From: Pseudomonas alkylphenolica
Lineage (GTDB): Bacteria > Pseudomonadota > Gammaproteobacteria > Pseudomonadales > Pseudomonadaceae
Direction of reading: 5' to 3'
Assembly: GCF_004025535.1 (NCBI RefSeq)
Contig: NZ_QJRG01000046.1
Span: forward strand, 1 to 64,000
DNA: 64,000 nt
Each line of letters opens with the position of its first letter. The first letter of the stretch is position 1. This document shows, piece after piece, positions 8,023 through 18,294 of the stretch. The notes beneath the pieces were generated by a model. It was not told the DNA's origin and did not search any database. It saw only the letters and a list, made by a program, of their open reading frames with translations. The position numbers were made by a program, and so were the translations under genes.

Positions 8023-9270
8023 TCAATCCCAGCTCAACGCCCCACCCGTCTGATATTCAATAACCCGAGTCTCAAAGAAGTTTTTCTCCTTCTTCAAGTC
8101 CATGATCTCGCTCATCCATGGGAACGGGTTAGTGGTACCTGGGTACTCTTCTTTCAAACCAATCTGCGACAGGCGACGGTTGGCGATGAACTTGAGGTAG
8201 TCCTCCATCATCGCTGCGTTCATGCCCAGTACGCCGCGCGGCATGGTGTCGCGTGCGTATTCGATTTCCAGCTGGGTGCCCTGCAGGATCATCTGCGAGG
8301 CTTCTTCCTTCATTTCGGCATCCCACAGGTGCGGGTTTTCGATCTTGATCTGGTTGATCACGTCGATACCGAAGTTCAGGTGCATGGACTCGTCACGCAG
8401 GATGTACTGGAACTGCTCGGCAACGCCAGTCATCTTGTTGCGGCGACCCATGGACAGGATCTGGGTGAAGCCACAGTAGAAGAAGATGCCTTCCAGAACG
8501 CAGTAGTAGGCGATCAGGTTGCGCAGCAGCTCTTTGTCGGTCTCGACGGTGCCGGTGTTGAACTCGGGGTCGGAGATCGCGCGGGTGTAGCTCAGGCCCC
8601 AGGCGGCTTTCTTCGCAACCGACGGGATCTCGTGGTACATGTTGAAGATCTCGCCTTCATCCATGCCCAGCGATTCGATGCAGTACTGGTAGGCGTGGGT
8701 GTGGATCGCCTCTTCGAACGCCTGGCGCAGGATGTACTGGCGGCATTCCGGGTTGGTGATCAAACGGTACACGGCCAGGGCCAGGTTGTTGGCAACCAGA
8801 GAGTCGGCAGTGGAGAAGAAGCCCAGGTTGCGCATGACGATACGACGCTCGTCGTCGGTCAGGCCTTCCTGGCTTTTCCACAGGGCGATGTCCGCGGTCA
8901 TGTTGACCTCTTGCGGCATCCAGTGGTTGGCGCAACCGTCCAGGTACTTCTGCCAGGCCCAGTCGTACTTGAATGGCACCAGCTGGTTGAGGTCGGCGCG
9001 GCAGTTGATCATGCGCTTTTCGTCGACCGCGACGCGTGCAGCGGAGCCTTCCAGCTCAGCCAGGCCTTCGGCGATGTCGAGTTTGTCCAGGGCAGCCTTG
9101 GCGCGCTTGACGGCGTCCGAGTCATCGGCGGTCACGGCACGGGCTTCCAGGGCAGCAACACCGCCGGCGTTATCAAGCTTGTCGATGCCTGCGGCAGCCG
9201 CTTGAGTGGCGGTTGCGCCTTTGGCGGCTTCTTCGCCTTCGTCTTTGTCGAATTCGTCCCAGCTCAGCAT
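8023..9270 (-). CDS. nrdB: Class Ia ribonucleoside-diphosphate reductase, beta (radical) subunit
   Basis: 415 residues. It holds the diiron-tyrosyl radical used by NrdA to make deoxyribonucleotides. Visible ligand positions are D156 (FFSTADSL), E187 and H190, with the radical Tyr at Y194 (EEAIHTHAY). More ligands lie in the later [11 protein letters not shown] and DESMHLNFG segments. The C-terminus (GALSWD) is the tail that docks on the alpha subunit. The protein is longer than E. coli NrdB because of about 85 extra N-terminal Ala-rich residues. These contain two similar blocks ([34 protein letters not shown]). AGGAG lies 8 bases before the ATG. Confidence 0.97.
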   Translation of the reverse strand: MLSWDEFDKDEGEEAAKGATATQAAAAGIDKLDNAGGVAALEARAVTADDSDAVKRAKAALDKLDIAEGLAELEGSAARVAVDEKRMINCRADLNQLVPFKYDWAWQKYLDGCANHWMPQEVNMTADIALWKSQEGLTDDERRIVMRNLGFFSTADSLVANNLALAVYRLITNPECRQYILRQAFEEAIHTHAYQYCIESLGMDEGEIFNMYHEIPSVAKKAAWGLSYTRAISDPEFNTGTVETDKELLRNLIAYYCVLEGIFFYCGFTQILSMGRRNKMTGVAEQFQYILRDESMHLNFGIDVINQIKIENPHLWDAEMKEEASQMILQGTQLEIEYARDTMPRGVLGMNAAMMEDYLKFIANRRLSQIGLKEEYPGTTNPFPWMSEIMDLKKEKNFFETRVIEYQTGGALSWD

Positions 9271-9462
9271 GGTGGGTCTCCTGCTTGAGGGCCATGTTCA
9301 GTATGGCCGGTGGATCTTGGTTGCGATGCTTGCGGTTAGGTACTGCGGTGCACGCAAAAACTTGGAATGCTTCCGGGAGCGGGGCTCCTCGGCAGGTCGT
9401 GGGCATAAGGGCCCGGGACCTATTTGTCGTGTTGCGAAGGGCAGGGCAGCGGTGCCGCCCTG

Positions 9463-9511
9463 TCGCTGGCAAGCCAGCGCCTACAGTGAGCGCTGGCTGG
9501 CCTTCAGGCGC

Positions 9512-9513
<2 letters not shown>
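9463..9513. repeat. REP-like palindrome and hairpin in the nrdA-nrdB gap
   Basis: TCGCTGGCAAGCCAGCGCCTACAG (9463-9486) is a palindromic REP-type unit (CGCTGGC-AA-GCCAGCG). It is followed by a second hairpin, AGCGC...GCGCT (9490-9513), that runs into the nrdA stop codon. A further 6-bp hairpin (CAGGGC...GCCCTG) lies at 9432-9452. The rest of the 240-base gap shows no promoter I can support. Confidence 0.55.
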
Positions 9514-12409
<2,896 letters not shown>

Positions 12410-12800
12410 GTTCTCTATGTTTGTTTAGGCGCCTTGTGGGCGCCAGCCGTTCCGTCCGAAAGCCCAACAACCGACCCTGATGACACGCGGGAACGCAACG
12501 TTCCGGCATGCCGAACAGGTCGGGCATACTCACTTCGGGACAGATCAGGAATAAGGGGCAATTTCTTGCCGCTCCCTGGCCGAAGTCAAAGGTTCTGAAT
12601 CGCTGATCCAAAACTGTTGCTGTCAGGTGTGCCGATGGCTTGCAACACCCGTACCCGAAACAACACCCTCCGAGGGTTTGCAACGGTCGCCTCCGCAGGA
12701 GCGGTTTGGCTGCTGATTACGTCTAAAGTTCAAGCGAAAAAAGCACCTTTAAAGGGCTTGAGTTCTCTGCTCGACTTGTGCTTGGGATTTGCTTCAAACC

Positions 12801-12845
12801 CCAAGATGTAGTGTTTTGTTTCGATAGGGATACAAGATAATGCGG
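12801..12845 (-). promoter_or_regulatory. Pair of NrdR-box-like sites upstream of nrdA
   Basis: CCAAGATGTAGTGT (12801-12814) matches 12 of 14 positions and ACAAGATAATGCGG (12832-12845) 11 of 14 of the NrdR consensus as I know it (ACWAKATATWGTGT in this orientation). The boxes start 31 bp apart, an integral number of helical turns and a spacing typical of NrdR pairs. The second box covers the proposed -10. Confidence 0.65.
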
Positions 12846-12862
12846 TCCTGGGGGTATTGCAA
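12834..12862 (-). promoter_or_regulatory. Candidate nrdA promoter
   Basis: On the minus strand, TTGCAA (12857-12862), a 17-bp spacer and TATCTT (12834-12839). Transcription would start near 12826, leaving a leader of about 417 nt before nrdA. Overlap with an NrdR-like box and a DnaA box just upstream supports the placement. The region 12410-12800 otherwise has no gene I can support. Confidence 0.55.
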
Positions 12863-12872
12863 GTTGGTGCGC

Positions 12873-12881
12873 TGTGGATAA
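12873..12881. promoter_or_regulatory. DnaA box
   Basis: TGTGGATAA is the exact complement of the perfect DnaA box TTATCCACA. It lies just upstream of the proposed nrdA -35. In E. coli, DnaA regulates nrdAB in step with replication. Confidence 0.65.
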
Positions 12882-13161
12882 CTTGTGCGTATTTTGTGTG
12901 TGATTTCAATCAACGCCTTGTAGGCTGCGTCTTAGCGCCGGATGACCGCTCGTCACCCTTTTTTTCACCGTCACGCACAAGGCCGATGAATTTTTCGGGC
13001 GCGCACCCTACCACATAATCAGCGACTGTCCGAGCGGCCCGACAATCAGCGGTGGCGGTTGGCAGGCGTCGGTGCCCGACGTAGTATCCCGAGCCCATGT
13101 TGCCTTTTGGTGAAGCGCGGTAACGGGCACTCTTTATAACAACAAGCTGTCGAGGTGAACC

Positions 13162-13887
13162 GTGGAGCAGCAGCGCAGTCGGGTGTTGATCGTCGAGGAT
13201 GACCAGCGTTTGGCCGACCTGACCTGTGAATACCTGCAGGCCAATGGCTTCGATGTTCAGGTTGAAGGGGACGGTGCCCGGGCGGCGGCGCGGATCATCG
13301 CCGAGCAGCCGGACCTGGTGATACTCGACCTGATGCTGCCCGGCGAAGACGGCCTGAGCATCTGTCGTAAGGTGCGCCAGCAATTTGCCGGCCCCATCCT
13401 CATGCTCACGGCCCGCAGCGACGACCTGGACCAGGTTCAGGGCCTGGACCTGGGCGCCGACGACTACGTGTGCAAGCCGGTGCGCCCACGGCTGCTGCTG
13501 GCGCGGATCAACGCCTTGCTCAGGCGCAGTGAACCGGCCGCCGAGAGCGAGCCTCCGCAGTGCCTGCAGTTCGGGCCGCTGCGCGTGGACAACGTACTGC
13601 GCGAAGCCTGGCTGTATGCCGACGGTATCGAACTGACCAGTGCCGAGTTCGACCTGTTGTGGCTGTTGGTCAGCAATGCCGGGCGCACCTTGTCCCGCGA
13701 AGAGATTTTCACCTCGTTGCGCGGTGTGGGTTACGACGGCCAGGACCGGTCCATTGATGTGCGTATTTCCAGGATCCGCCCCAAAATAGGTGACGATCCC
13801 GAGCACCCGCGGATGATCAAGACCATCCGCAGCAAAGGCTACCTGTTTGTGCGCGAGGCAGCCGAGGCCATGGGCCAGGCGCAATGA
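13162..13887 (+). CDS. rstA: OmpR-family response regulator, RstA-like
   Basis: 241 residues, GTG start with GAGGT 6-10 bases upstream. Receiver domain 8-120: acidic pair in VEDD, phospho-acceptor Asp in VILDLMLPGEDG, switch residue in LTAR, Lys in YVCKPVRP. Winged-helix DNA-binding domain 140-235 (SAEFDLLWLLVSNAGRTLSREEIF...DVRISRIRPKIGD...TIRSKGYLF). The family binds DNA when phosphorylated by its partner kinase. It overlaps that kinase gene by 4 bases. The name RstA rests on the similarity of the pair's architecture and is less certain than the family. The upstream stretch 12882-13161 holds no gene; a -10-like TATAAC sits at 13135-13140 without a good -35. Confidence 0.88.
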   Translation: MEQQRSRVLIVEDDQRLADLTCEYLQANGFDVQVEGDGARAAARIIAEQPDLVILDLMLPGEDGLSICRKVRQQFAGPILMLTARSDDLDQVQGLDLGADDYVCKPVRPRLLLARINALLRRSEPAAESEPPQCLQFGPLRVDNVLREAWLYADGIELTSAEFDLLWLLVSNAGRTLSREEIFTSLRGVGYDGQDRSIDVRISRIRPKIGDDPEHPRMIKTIRSKGYLFVREAAEAMGQAQ

Positions 13888-15500
13888 ATTCGATTTTTCT
13901 GCGGATCTATGGCGGCATGCTCGCCGCGTTGGTGCTGGTGGCCGTGCTCGGCGTGCTCAGCATGCACCTGCTCAACGAAGTGCGCGCCGCGCAGTACCGT
14001 GAGCGCCTGGCGCACGGCACCTTTACCTTGATGGCCGATAACCTGGTGTCGATGGGCAGCGTCGAGCGCAAGCGCGCGTTGCTGATCTGGGAGCGGCTGC
14101 TGGGTATTCCGCTGGAACTCGACAGCATGGCCGCGGTAGGCCTCGACGGTGGGCAGCGCAGCACCTTGCAGCGTGGCCAGGTGCTGGTGGAGAAGACCGG
14201 GCCCCATGCGGCCAAGGTCATGCGCCAGATCGGCACCGAAGAGCTGCTGCTGGTGGGCGAAGTGCAGCAGATCAGCGAACAGCTGGCGCGCGCCACCATC
14301 TTCCTGTTGGCCGATGAACTGGTGCGCTATCCGATTGGCGAGCAGCCCCGGCGCCTGGCCGAGATTAAAAAGAACAAAGGCTTTGGCTTTGACCTGAGCC
14401 TGCGTCGTCTGGACCAGACCGACATGGACGAAGACCAGCGCCGGCGTGTCGATGAAGGCGACACGGTGTTGGCGCTGGGCAAGGATGGCGACTCGATCCG
14501 GGTCTATGCCGGTATGGTCGGCACCCCGTGGGTGCTGGAAATCGGCCCGTTGTACCAGATGAACCCGTATCCACCCGAGCTGCTGGCGCTGATTGCCGTG
14601 CTCGGGCTGTGCCTGATCGGGCTGATTGTCTACCTGTTGGTGCGTCAGCTGGAGCGGCGTCTGTCTGATCTCGAAACAGCCGCCACCCGTATCGCCCAGG
14701 GCAGCCTGGAAACCCGCGTAGTTGCCGATGATGCCGACTCGGTCGGGCGTCTGGCGGCGGCGTTCAACGGCATGGCTGAGCATTTGCAGCGTTCGCTGAC
14801 CATCCAGCGCGAGCTGGTGCGCGCCGTGTCCCATGAGCTGCGCACGCCAGTGGCGCGTCTGCGCTTCGGTCTGGAGATGATCGCCAGTGCGCGCGACGAC
14901 CAGGCGCGGGAAAAGTATTTGAGCGGCATGGATGGCGACATCCAGGACCTGGACAAACTGGTGGACGAGATGCTCACTTACGCCCGTCTAGAACAGGGCG
15001 CGCCGGCACTGCATTTCCAGCGGGTCGATCTCGATGCCTTGCTCGATCAGGTGATTGAAGAGCTGGCGCCGTTGCGCGGTGACGTCAAGGTCGTGCGCGG
15101 GCCATGTGAGGTGGCAGAGGGTGCTGCGCCGGGGCAGGGGCCCTGGGTTGAAGCCGAGCCGCGTTACTTGCACCGGGCCCTGCAGAACCTGGTGAGCAAT
15201 GCCATGCGCCATGCGGAGTCGCAGGTGAGCCTCAGTTATCAGATTGGCCTGCAGCGCTGCCGCATCGATGTCGACGACGATGGCCCAGGCGTGCCGGAAA
15301 GTGCCTGGGACCGCCTGTTTACCCCCTTCACCCGACTCGACGACAGCCGCACCCGGGCCTCGGGTGGTCATGGCCTGGGCCTGTCGATTGTGCGGCGAAT
15401 CATCTATTGGCATAACGGCCGAGCGTCGGTCGGGCGCAGCGAACGCCTGGGCGGTGCCCGCTTCAGCCTCAGCTGGCCGCGCAGTCAGGGCCAGGCATGA
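13884..15500 (+). CDS. rstB: Sensor histidine kinase, RstB-like
   Basis: 538 residues. First membrane segment about 4-27 (LRIYGGMLAALVLVAVLGVLSMHLL), a periplasmic sensor region of about 200 residues, second membrane segment about 232-255 (LLALIAVLGLCLIGLIVYLLVRQL), HAMP, then the dimerisation domain with the phospho-His (VRAVSHELRTPVARLRF). The ATPase domain shows N (NLVSNAMRHA), G1 (DDDGPGVP) and G2 (GHGLGLSIV) boxes. It is coupled by overlap to the regulator gene upstream and the FhuF-like gene downstream. The stimulus is unknown. The attached iron-reductase gene hints at iron or siderophore state, an inference only. Confidence 0.88.
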   Translation: MNSIFLRIYGGMLAALVLVAVLGVLSMHLLNEVRAAQYRERLAHGTFTLMADNLVSMGSVERKRALLIWERLLGIPLELDSMAAVGLDGGQRSTLQRGQVLVEKTGPHAAKVMRQIGTEELLLVGEVQQISEQLARATIFLLADELVRYPIGEQPRRLAEIKKNKGFGFDLSLRRLDQTDMDEDQRRRVDEGDTVLALGKDGDSIRVYAGMVGTPWVLEIGPLYQMNPYPPELLALIAVLGLCLIGLIVYLLVRQLERRLSDLETAATRIAQGSLETRVVADDADSVGRLAAAFNGMAEHLQRSLTIQRELVRAVSHELRTPVARLRFGLEMIASARDDQAREKYLSGMDGDIQDLDKLVDEMLTYARLEQGAPALHFQRVDLDALLDQVIEELAPLRGDVKVVRGPCEVAEGAAPGQGPWVEAEPRYLHRALQNLVSNAMRHAESQVSLSYQIGLQRCRIDVDDDGPGVPESAWDRLFTPFTRLDDSRTRASGGHGLGLSIVRRIIYWHNGRASVGRSERLGGARFSLSWPRSQGQA

Positions 15501-16048
15501 GTGAGTCGCTACGCCTCGAGCACCTGCTGCAACCTGAGCGCTTCGACAGCTTGCTGCTCAGGCTGTATGGCGCCGGGTTGATGCCGGCGCAACGGCCGGT
15601 GCTGGTGTCGCAATGGTCGAAATATTACTTCGGGTTGGTTTGGCAAACCTTGCTGGACGGTGTTGCATTGCCCCTGTTCGATGCCACTGAAGTGACCCTC
15701 GATGCCCGCGGTCTACCCATTGCCATTGATGGCCGAGGCGGGCATTGCGAAGGGAATCAGGCGCTGCTGGGGGAGCACTTCAATCCCGTGGTGTCACGGC
15801 TGGCGGTAGTGGGCGCGCTGGCCCCGGGGGTAGTGTGGGGTAATGCCGGAGATTGCCTGGATCAGGCGCTTGAGCGTGCCGAGTGTGATGCCCATCTTGA
15901 TTTAGGCCACTGGCTCAGCTCGCCCGACAGCCCTATGCATGCGGCCGTTGGCCTGGATGCAGCGGGCAAGCGCCGTCGGCGCACCTGCTGCCTCAGCTAC
16001 AAAGTCGACTGGATTGGCCACTGCGAGCATTGCCCGCTGCTGGCCTGA
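15497..16048 (+). CDS. FhuF-like siderophore-iron reductase
   Basis: 183 residues. The C-terminus carries C164-C165-x10-C176-x2-C179 (TCCLSYKVDWIGHCEHC), the arrangement that binds the unusual [2Fe-2S] cluster in FhuF, which reduces ferric iron from siderophores in the cytoplasm. The protein is shorter than E. coli FhuF (about 260 residues), so part of the N-terminal domain is reduced. The ATG overlaps the kinase stop (ATGA), so the gene is expressed with the two-component system. That coupling is unusual and is discussed in the findings. Confidence 0.75.
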   Translation: MSESLRLEHLLQPERFDSLLLRLYGAGLMPAQRPVLVSQWSKYYFGLVWQTLLDGVALPLFDATEVTLDARGLPIAIDGRGGHCEGNQALLGEHFNPVVSRLAVVGALAPGVVWGNAGDCLDQALERAECDAHLDLGHWLSSPDSPMHAAVGLDAAGKRRRRTCCLSYKVDWIGHCEHCPLLA

Positions 16049-16051
16049 CGC

Positions 16052-16753
16052 TCAGACGCTGACCAGGCTCAGCAATTGGTCATCCTGCAGGCTGAACTGC
16101 CCTTCAAGCTCCCGTCCTTTATGCCACTGCGCCGACAGGTCGGTCAGTAGGCGCAGGCGGGCGTGACCGTCGGTTGACCACTCCAGCACTTCGGCGTGCT
16201 CAAAGTAGAAGCGTTGCCGCACGATAGGGTAGAGCGCCTTGAACAGGCTTTCCTTGAGCGAGAAGGTCAGGGTCACCGTCAGGCCTGTTTGCCCGGCTTG
16301 CATGCGCTGCAGCTCGGCTGCGGTGAGGATCTCGCGCGCCAGGCGTTCGGCGCGCGCATCACTGAGCAGGCTTTCCTGATCCAGCCCCAACCCCTGGCAA
16401 TCGGCGTCGCGCGCCACCACGGCGGCCGCCCAGCCTTTGCCGTGGGTGATCGAGCCGCTGATGCCGGCCGGCCAGACCGGTGAGCGGTCTTCGTGTGTCC
16501 CGGGTACGTACTCCAGCCCGTTCAGGTGCTGCAGGGCGGCGCGGGCACACACCCTGCCGGCCAGGTACTCGGCCTGACGCTTGGCTACCGAGCGTTGCAG
16601 GCTCGCGGTCTGTTCGATGCCGGCGCGGGCGAAGTCATCGCTGGCCAGCAGGGCAGGGTCGAAGGCGCAACTGACCAGTTGCGCGCCAGGGACCGGGCGG
16701 GGCAGGGGCCAGTGGTGCAACAGCGGCGCGCAGCAGGAGGGGAGTCGGTTCAT
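16052..16753 (-). CDS. 4'-phosphopantetheinyl transferase, EntD type
   Basis: 233 residues. It transfers 4'-phosphopantetheine from CoA to carrier-protein domains (fatty acid, polyketide and non-ribosomal peptide/siderophore synthesis). Motifs: PVWPAGISGSITHGKGWAAAVVA (EntD P2 region, SITH), GLDQE (Mg2+-binding, usually GIDxE), and FSLKESLFKALYP (the W/F-S-x-K-E-S/A-x-x-K motif). It is convergent with the FhuF-like gene (3 bases between stops). Corresponds in kind to PcpS of P. aeruginosa. Confidence 0.9.
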   Translation of the reverse strand: MNRLPSCCAPLLHHWPLPRPVPGAQLVSCAFDPALLASDDFARAGIEQTASLQRSVAKRQAEYLAGRVCARAALQHLNGLEYVPGTHEDRSPVWPAGISGSITHGKGWAAAVVARDADCQGLGLDQESLLSDARAERLAREILTAAELQRMQAGQTGLTVTLTFSLKESLFKALYPIVRQRFYFEHAEVLEWSTDGHARLRLLTDLSAQWHKGRELEGQFSLQDDQLLSLVSV

Positions 16754-16802
16754 GGCCGGTATTGTGCCGTGGGCGCGGGGGGCTTTCCAGTAGCGGCGGT
16801 TC

Positions 16803-16858
16803 GTTCAGGCGAGGTTCAGCTGGGGTTCAGCAGCGGTTCAGGGCCGTCTGCGTACTCT
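16803..16858 (+). promoter_or_regulatory. PhoP box array and promoter of oprH-phoPQ
   Basis: Four GTTCAG hexamers start at 16803, 16814, 16825 and 16836, exactly 11 bp apart. This is the PhoP direct-repeat pattern (GTTCAG-N5-GTTCAG). A -10-like TACTCT sits at 16853-16858, 11 bases after the last repeat. The repeats replace a normal -35, as at other PhoP-activated promoters. Low Mg2+ should activate oprH-phoPQ through it. Confidence 0.85.
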
Positions 16859-16899
16859 GGCTTCAACACCTAAACGGCACATCGCCAGGAGTAGCCCCT

Positions 16900-17502
16900 A
16901 TGAAATCGCTCAATGCACTGTTTATCGCCGCCGCCGTCTTTGGCGCCAGCGCCGCTGTTCAAGCCGCCGACACCACATTCGCCGGTGTCAGCTACGGCCA
17001 GACCAGCGACCGCATCAGCAAGTCCGGCCAGCTCAACAGCAACACCGACCACCTGAACGCCAGCGGCATCATCAGCAAAGACGACACCTGGGGCGTGCGG
17101 GTCGGGCAAATGAACGAAGAGCGTCGTTACTACCTGACCTATGACAACGTCTCCAACGACCACAGCGGGCTGAAACTGCGTCAGGAAAACCTCTTGGGCA
17201 GCTACGACATGTTCTACCCCGTGGGTAACAGCACCAAGCTGTTCGGCGGCGCCAGCGCCGGCATCACCAAGCTGAGCCAGGAATCGTCCGGTTATAGCCG
17301 CGACACCGATACCGGCTACGCTGTCGGCCTGCAGGCCGGTGTGTTGCAGAAGGTCACCGACAACACCTCGGTCGAGTTGGGCTACCGTTACCTGCGCAGC
17401 AATGCCAAAACCGAGCTTGCCGAGCACGGCGGCCCGAAACTTGGCACCCTGCGCCTGGACAGCAGCGCCCAAACCTACCTTTCGGCCAACTACATGTTCT
17501 GA
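16900..17502 (+). CDS. oprH: OprH-like outer membrane beta-barrel protein
   Basis: 200 residues from the ATG at 16900 (MKSLNALFIAAAVFGASAAVQAADTTF), with GGAG 8-11 bases upstream. Signal peptide cut after VQAA. The mature protein alternates hydrophilic and hydrophobic residues as a small barrel and ends in aromatic Phe (SANYMF). OprH binds LPS and stabilises the outer membrane under low Mg2+, contributing to polymyxin resistance. Position just upstream of phoP and behind a PhoP box array fits the oprH-phoP-phoQ operon of Pseudomonas. Confidence 0.88.
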   Translation: MKSLNALFIAAAVFGASAAVQAADTTFAGVSYGQTSDRISKSGQLNSNTDHLNASGIISKDDTWGVRVGQMNEERRYYLTYDNVSNDHSGLKLRQENLLGSYDMFYPVGNSTKLFGGASAGITKLSQESSGYSRDTDTGYAVGLQAGVLQKVTDNTSVELGYRYLRSNAKTELAEHGGPKLGTLRLDSSAQTYLSANYMF

Positions 17503-17521
17503 GCCGCAGATGAGGACGATC

Positions 17522-17560
17522 GAACCGGCCTTCAGCGGGAAGGCCGGTTCGCTGTTTTGG
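17522..17560 (+). terminator. Hairpin between oprH and phoP (likely attenuator)
   Basis: GAACCGGCCTT-loop-AAGGCCGGTTC (17522-17550), an 11-bp perfect stem followed by GCTGTTTTGG. The T run is short, so it may terminate only part of the transcripts and lower phoPQ relative to oprH. Confidence 0.6.
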
Positions 17561-17616
17561 CAACGATTTAGTAGGGTACCGGGGACACTGTTGCCGGTAG
17601 GGAAAGGGAGGAACCT

Positions 17617-18294
17617 ATGAAACTGCTGGTGGTTGAGGATGAAGCGCTCTTGCGTCATCACTTGTACAGCCGGTTGAGCGAGAGCGGGCACGTCGTTGAG
17701 GCGGTGCCCAATGCCGAGGAGGCGTTGTTCCAGGCTGAACAGTTCAACCATGACCTGGCCATCATCGACCTCGGCTTGCCCGGCATGGGCGGGCTGGACC
17801 TGATTCGGCAACTGCGCTCGCAGGGCAAGAGCTTCCCGATCCTGATCCTGACCGCCCGCGGCAACTGGCAAGACAAGGTCGAAGGGCTGGCGGCCGGGGC
17901 TGACGACTATGTGGTCAAGCCGTTTCAGTTCGAGGAGCTGGAAGCGCGGCTCAATGCCCTGTTGCGTCGCTCCAGTGGCTTTGTGCAGTCGACCATTGCC
18001 GCCGGGCCATTGTTGCTGGACCTGAACCGCAAACAGGCGACCCTGGATGACGAACCGCTGGCGTTGACGGCGTTCGAGTACCGCATCCTCGAGTACCTGA
18101 TGCGTCATCATCAGCAGGTGGTGGCCAAGGACCGCCTGATGGAGCAGCTTTACCCTGATGACGACGAGCACGATCCGAATGTGATCGAAGTGCTGGTAGG
18201 GCGGCTGCGGCGCAAGCTTGAAGGCAGCAACGGCTTCAAGCCGATCGATACGGTGCGCGGCCTGGGCTACCTGTTTACCGAGCGCTGCCGATGA
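17617..18294 (+). CDS. phoP: Response regulator PhoP
   Basis: 225 residues, OmpR family. Receiver 1-115: acidic pair in VVEDE, phospho-Asp in IIDLGLPGMGG, switch in LTARG, Lys in VVKPFQF. DNA-binding winged helix 130-220 (TAFEYRILEYLMRHHQQVV...NVIEVLVGRLRRKLEG...VRGLGYLF). GGAGG lies 7 bases before the ATG. It overlaps phoQ by 4 bases. Position after oprH and the PhoP box array supports the name. It should activate this operon and other Mg2+-starvation and polymyxin-resistance genes. Confidence 0.92.
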   Translation: MKLLVVEDEALLRHHLYSRLSESGHVVEAVPNAEEALFQAEQFNHDLAIIDLGLPGMGGLDLIRQLRSQGKSFPILILTARGNWQDKVEGLAAGADDYVVKPFQFEELEARLNALLRRSSGFVQSTIAAGPLLLDLNRKQATLDDEPLALTAFEYRILEYLMRHHQQVVAKDRLMEQLYPDDDEHDPNVIEVLVGRLRRKLEGSNGFKPIDTVRGLGYLFTERCR

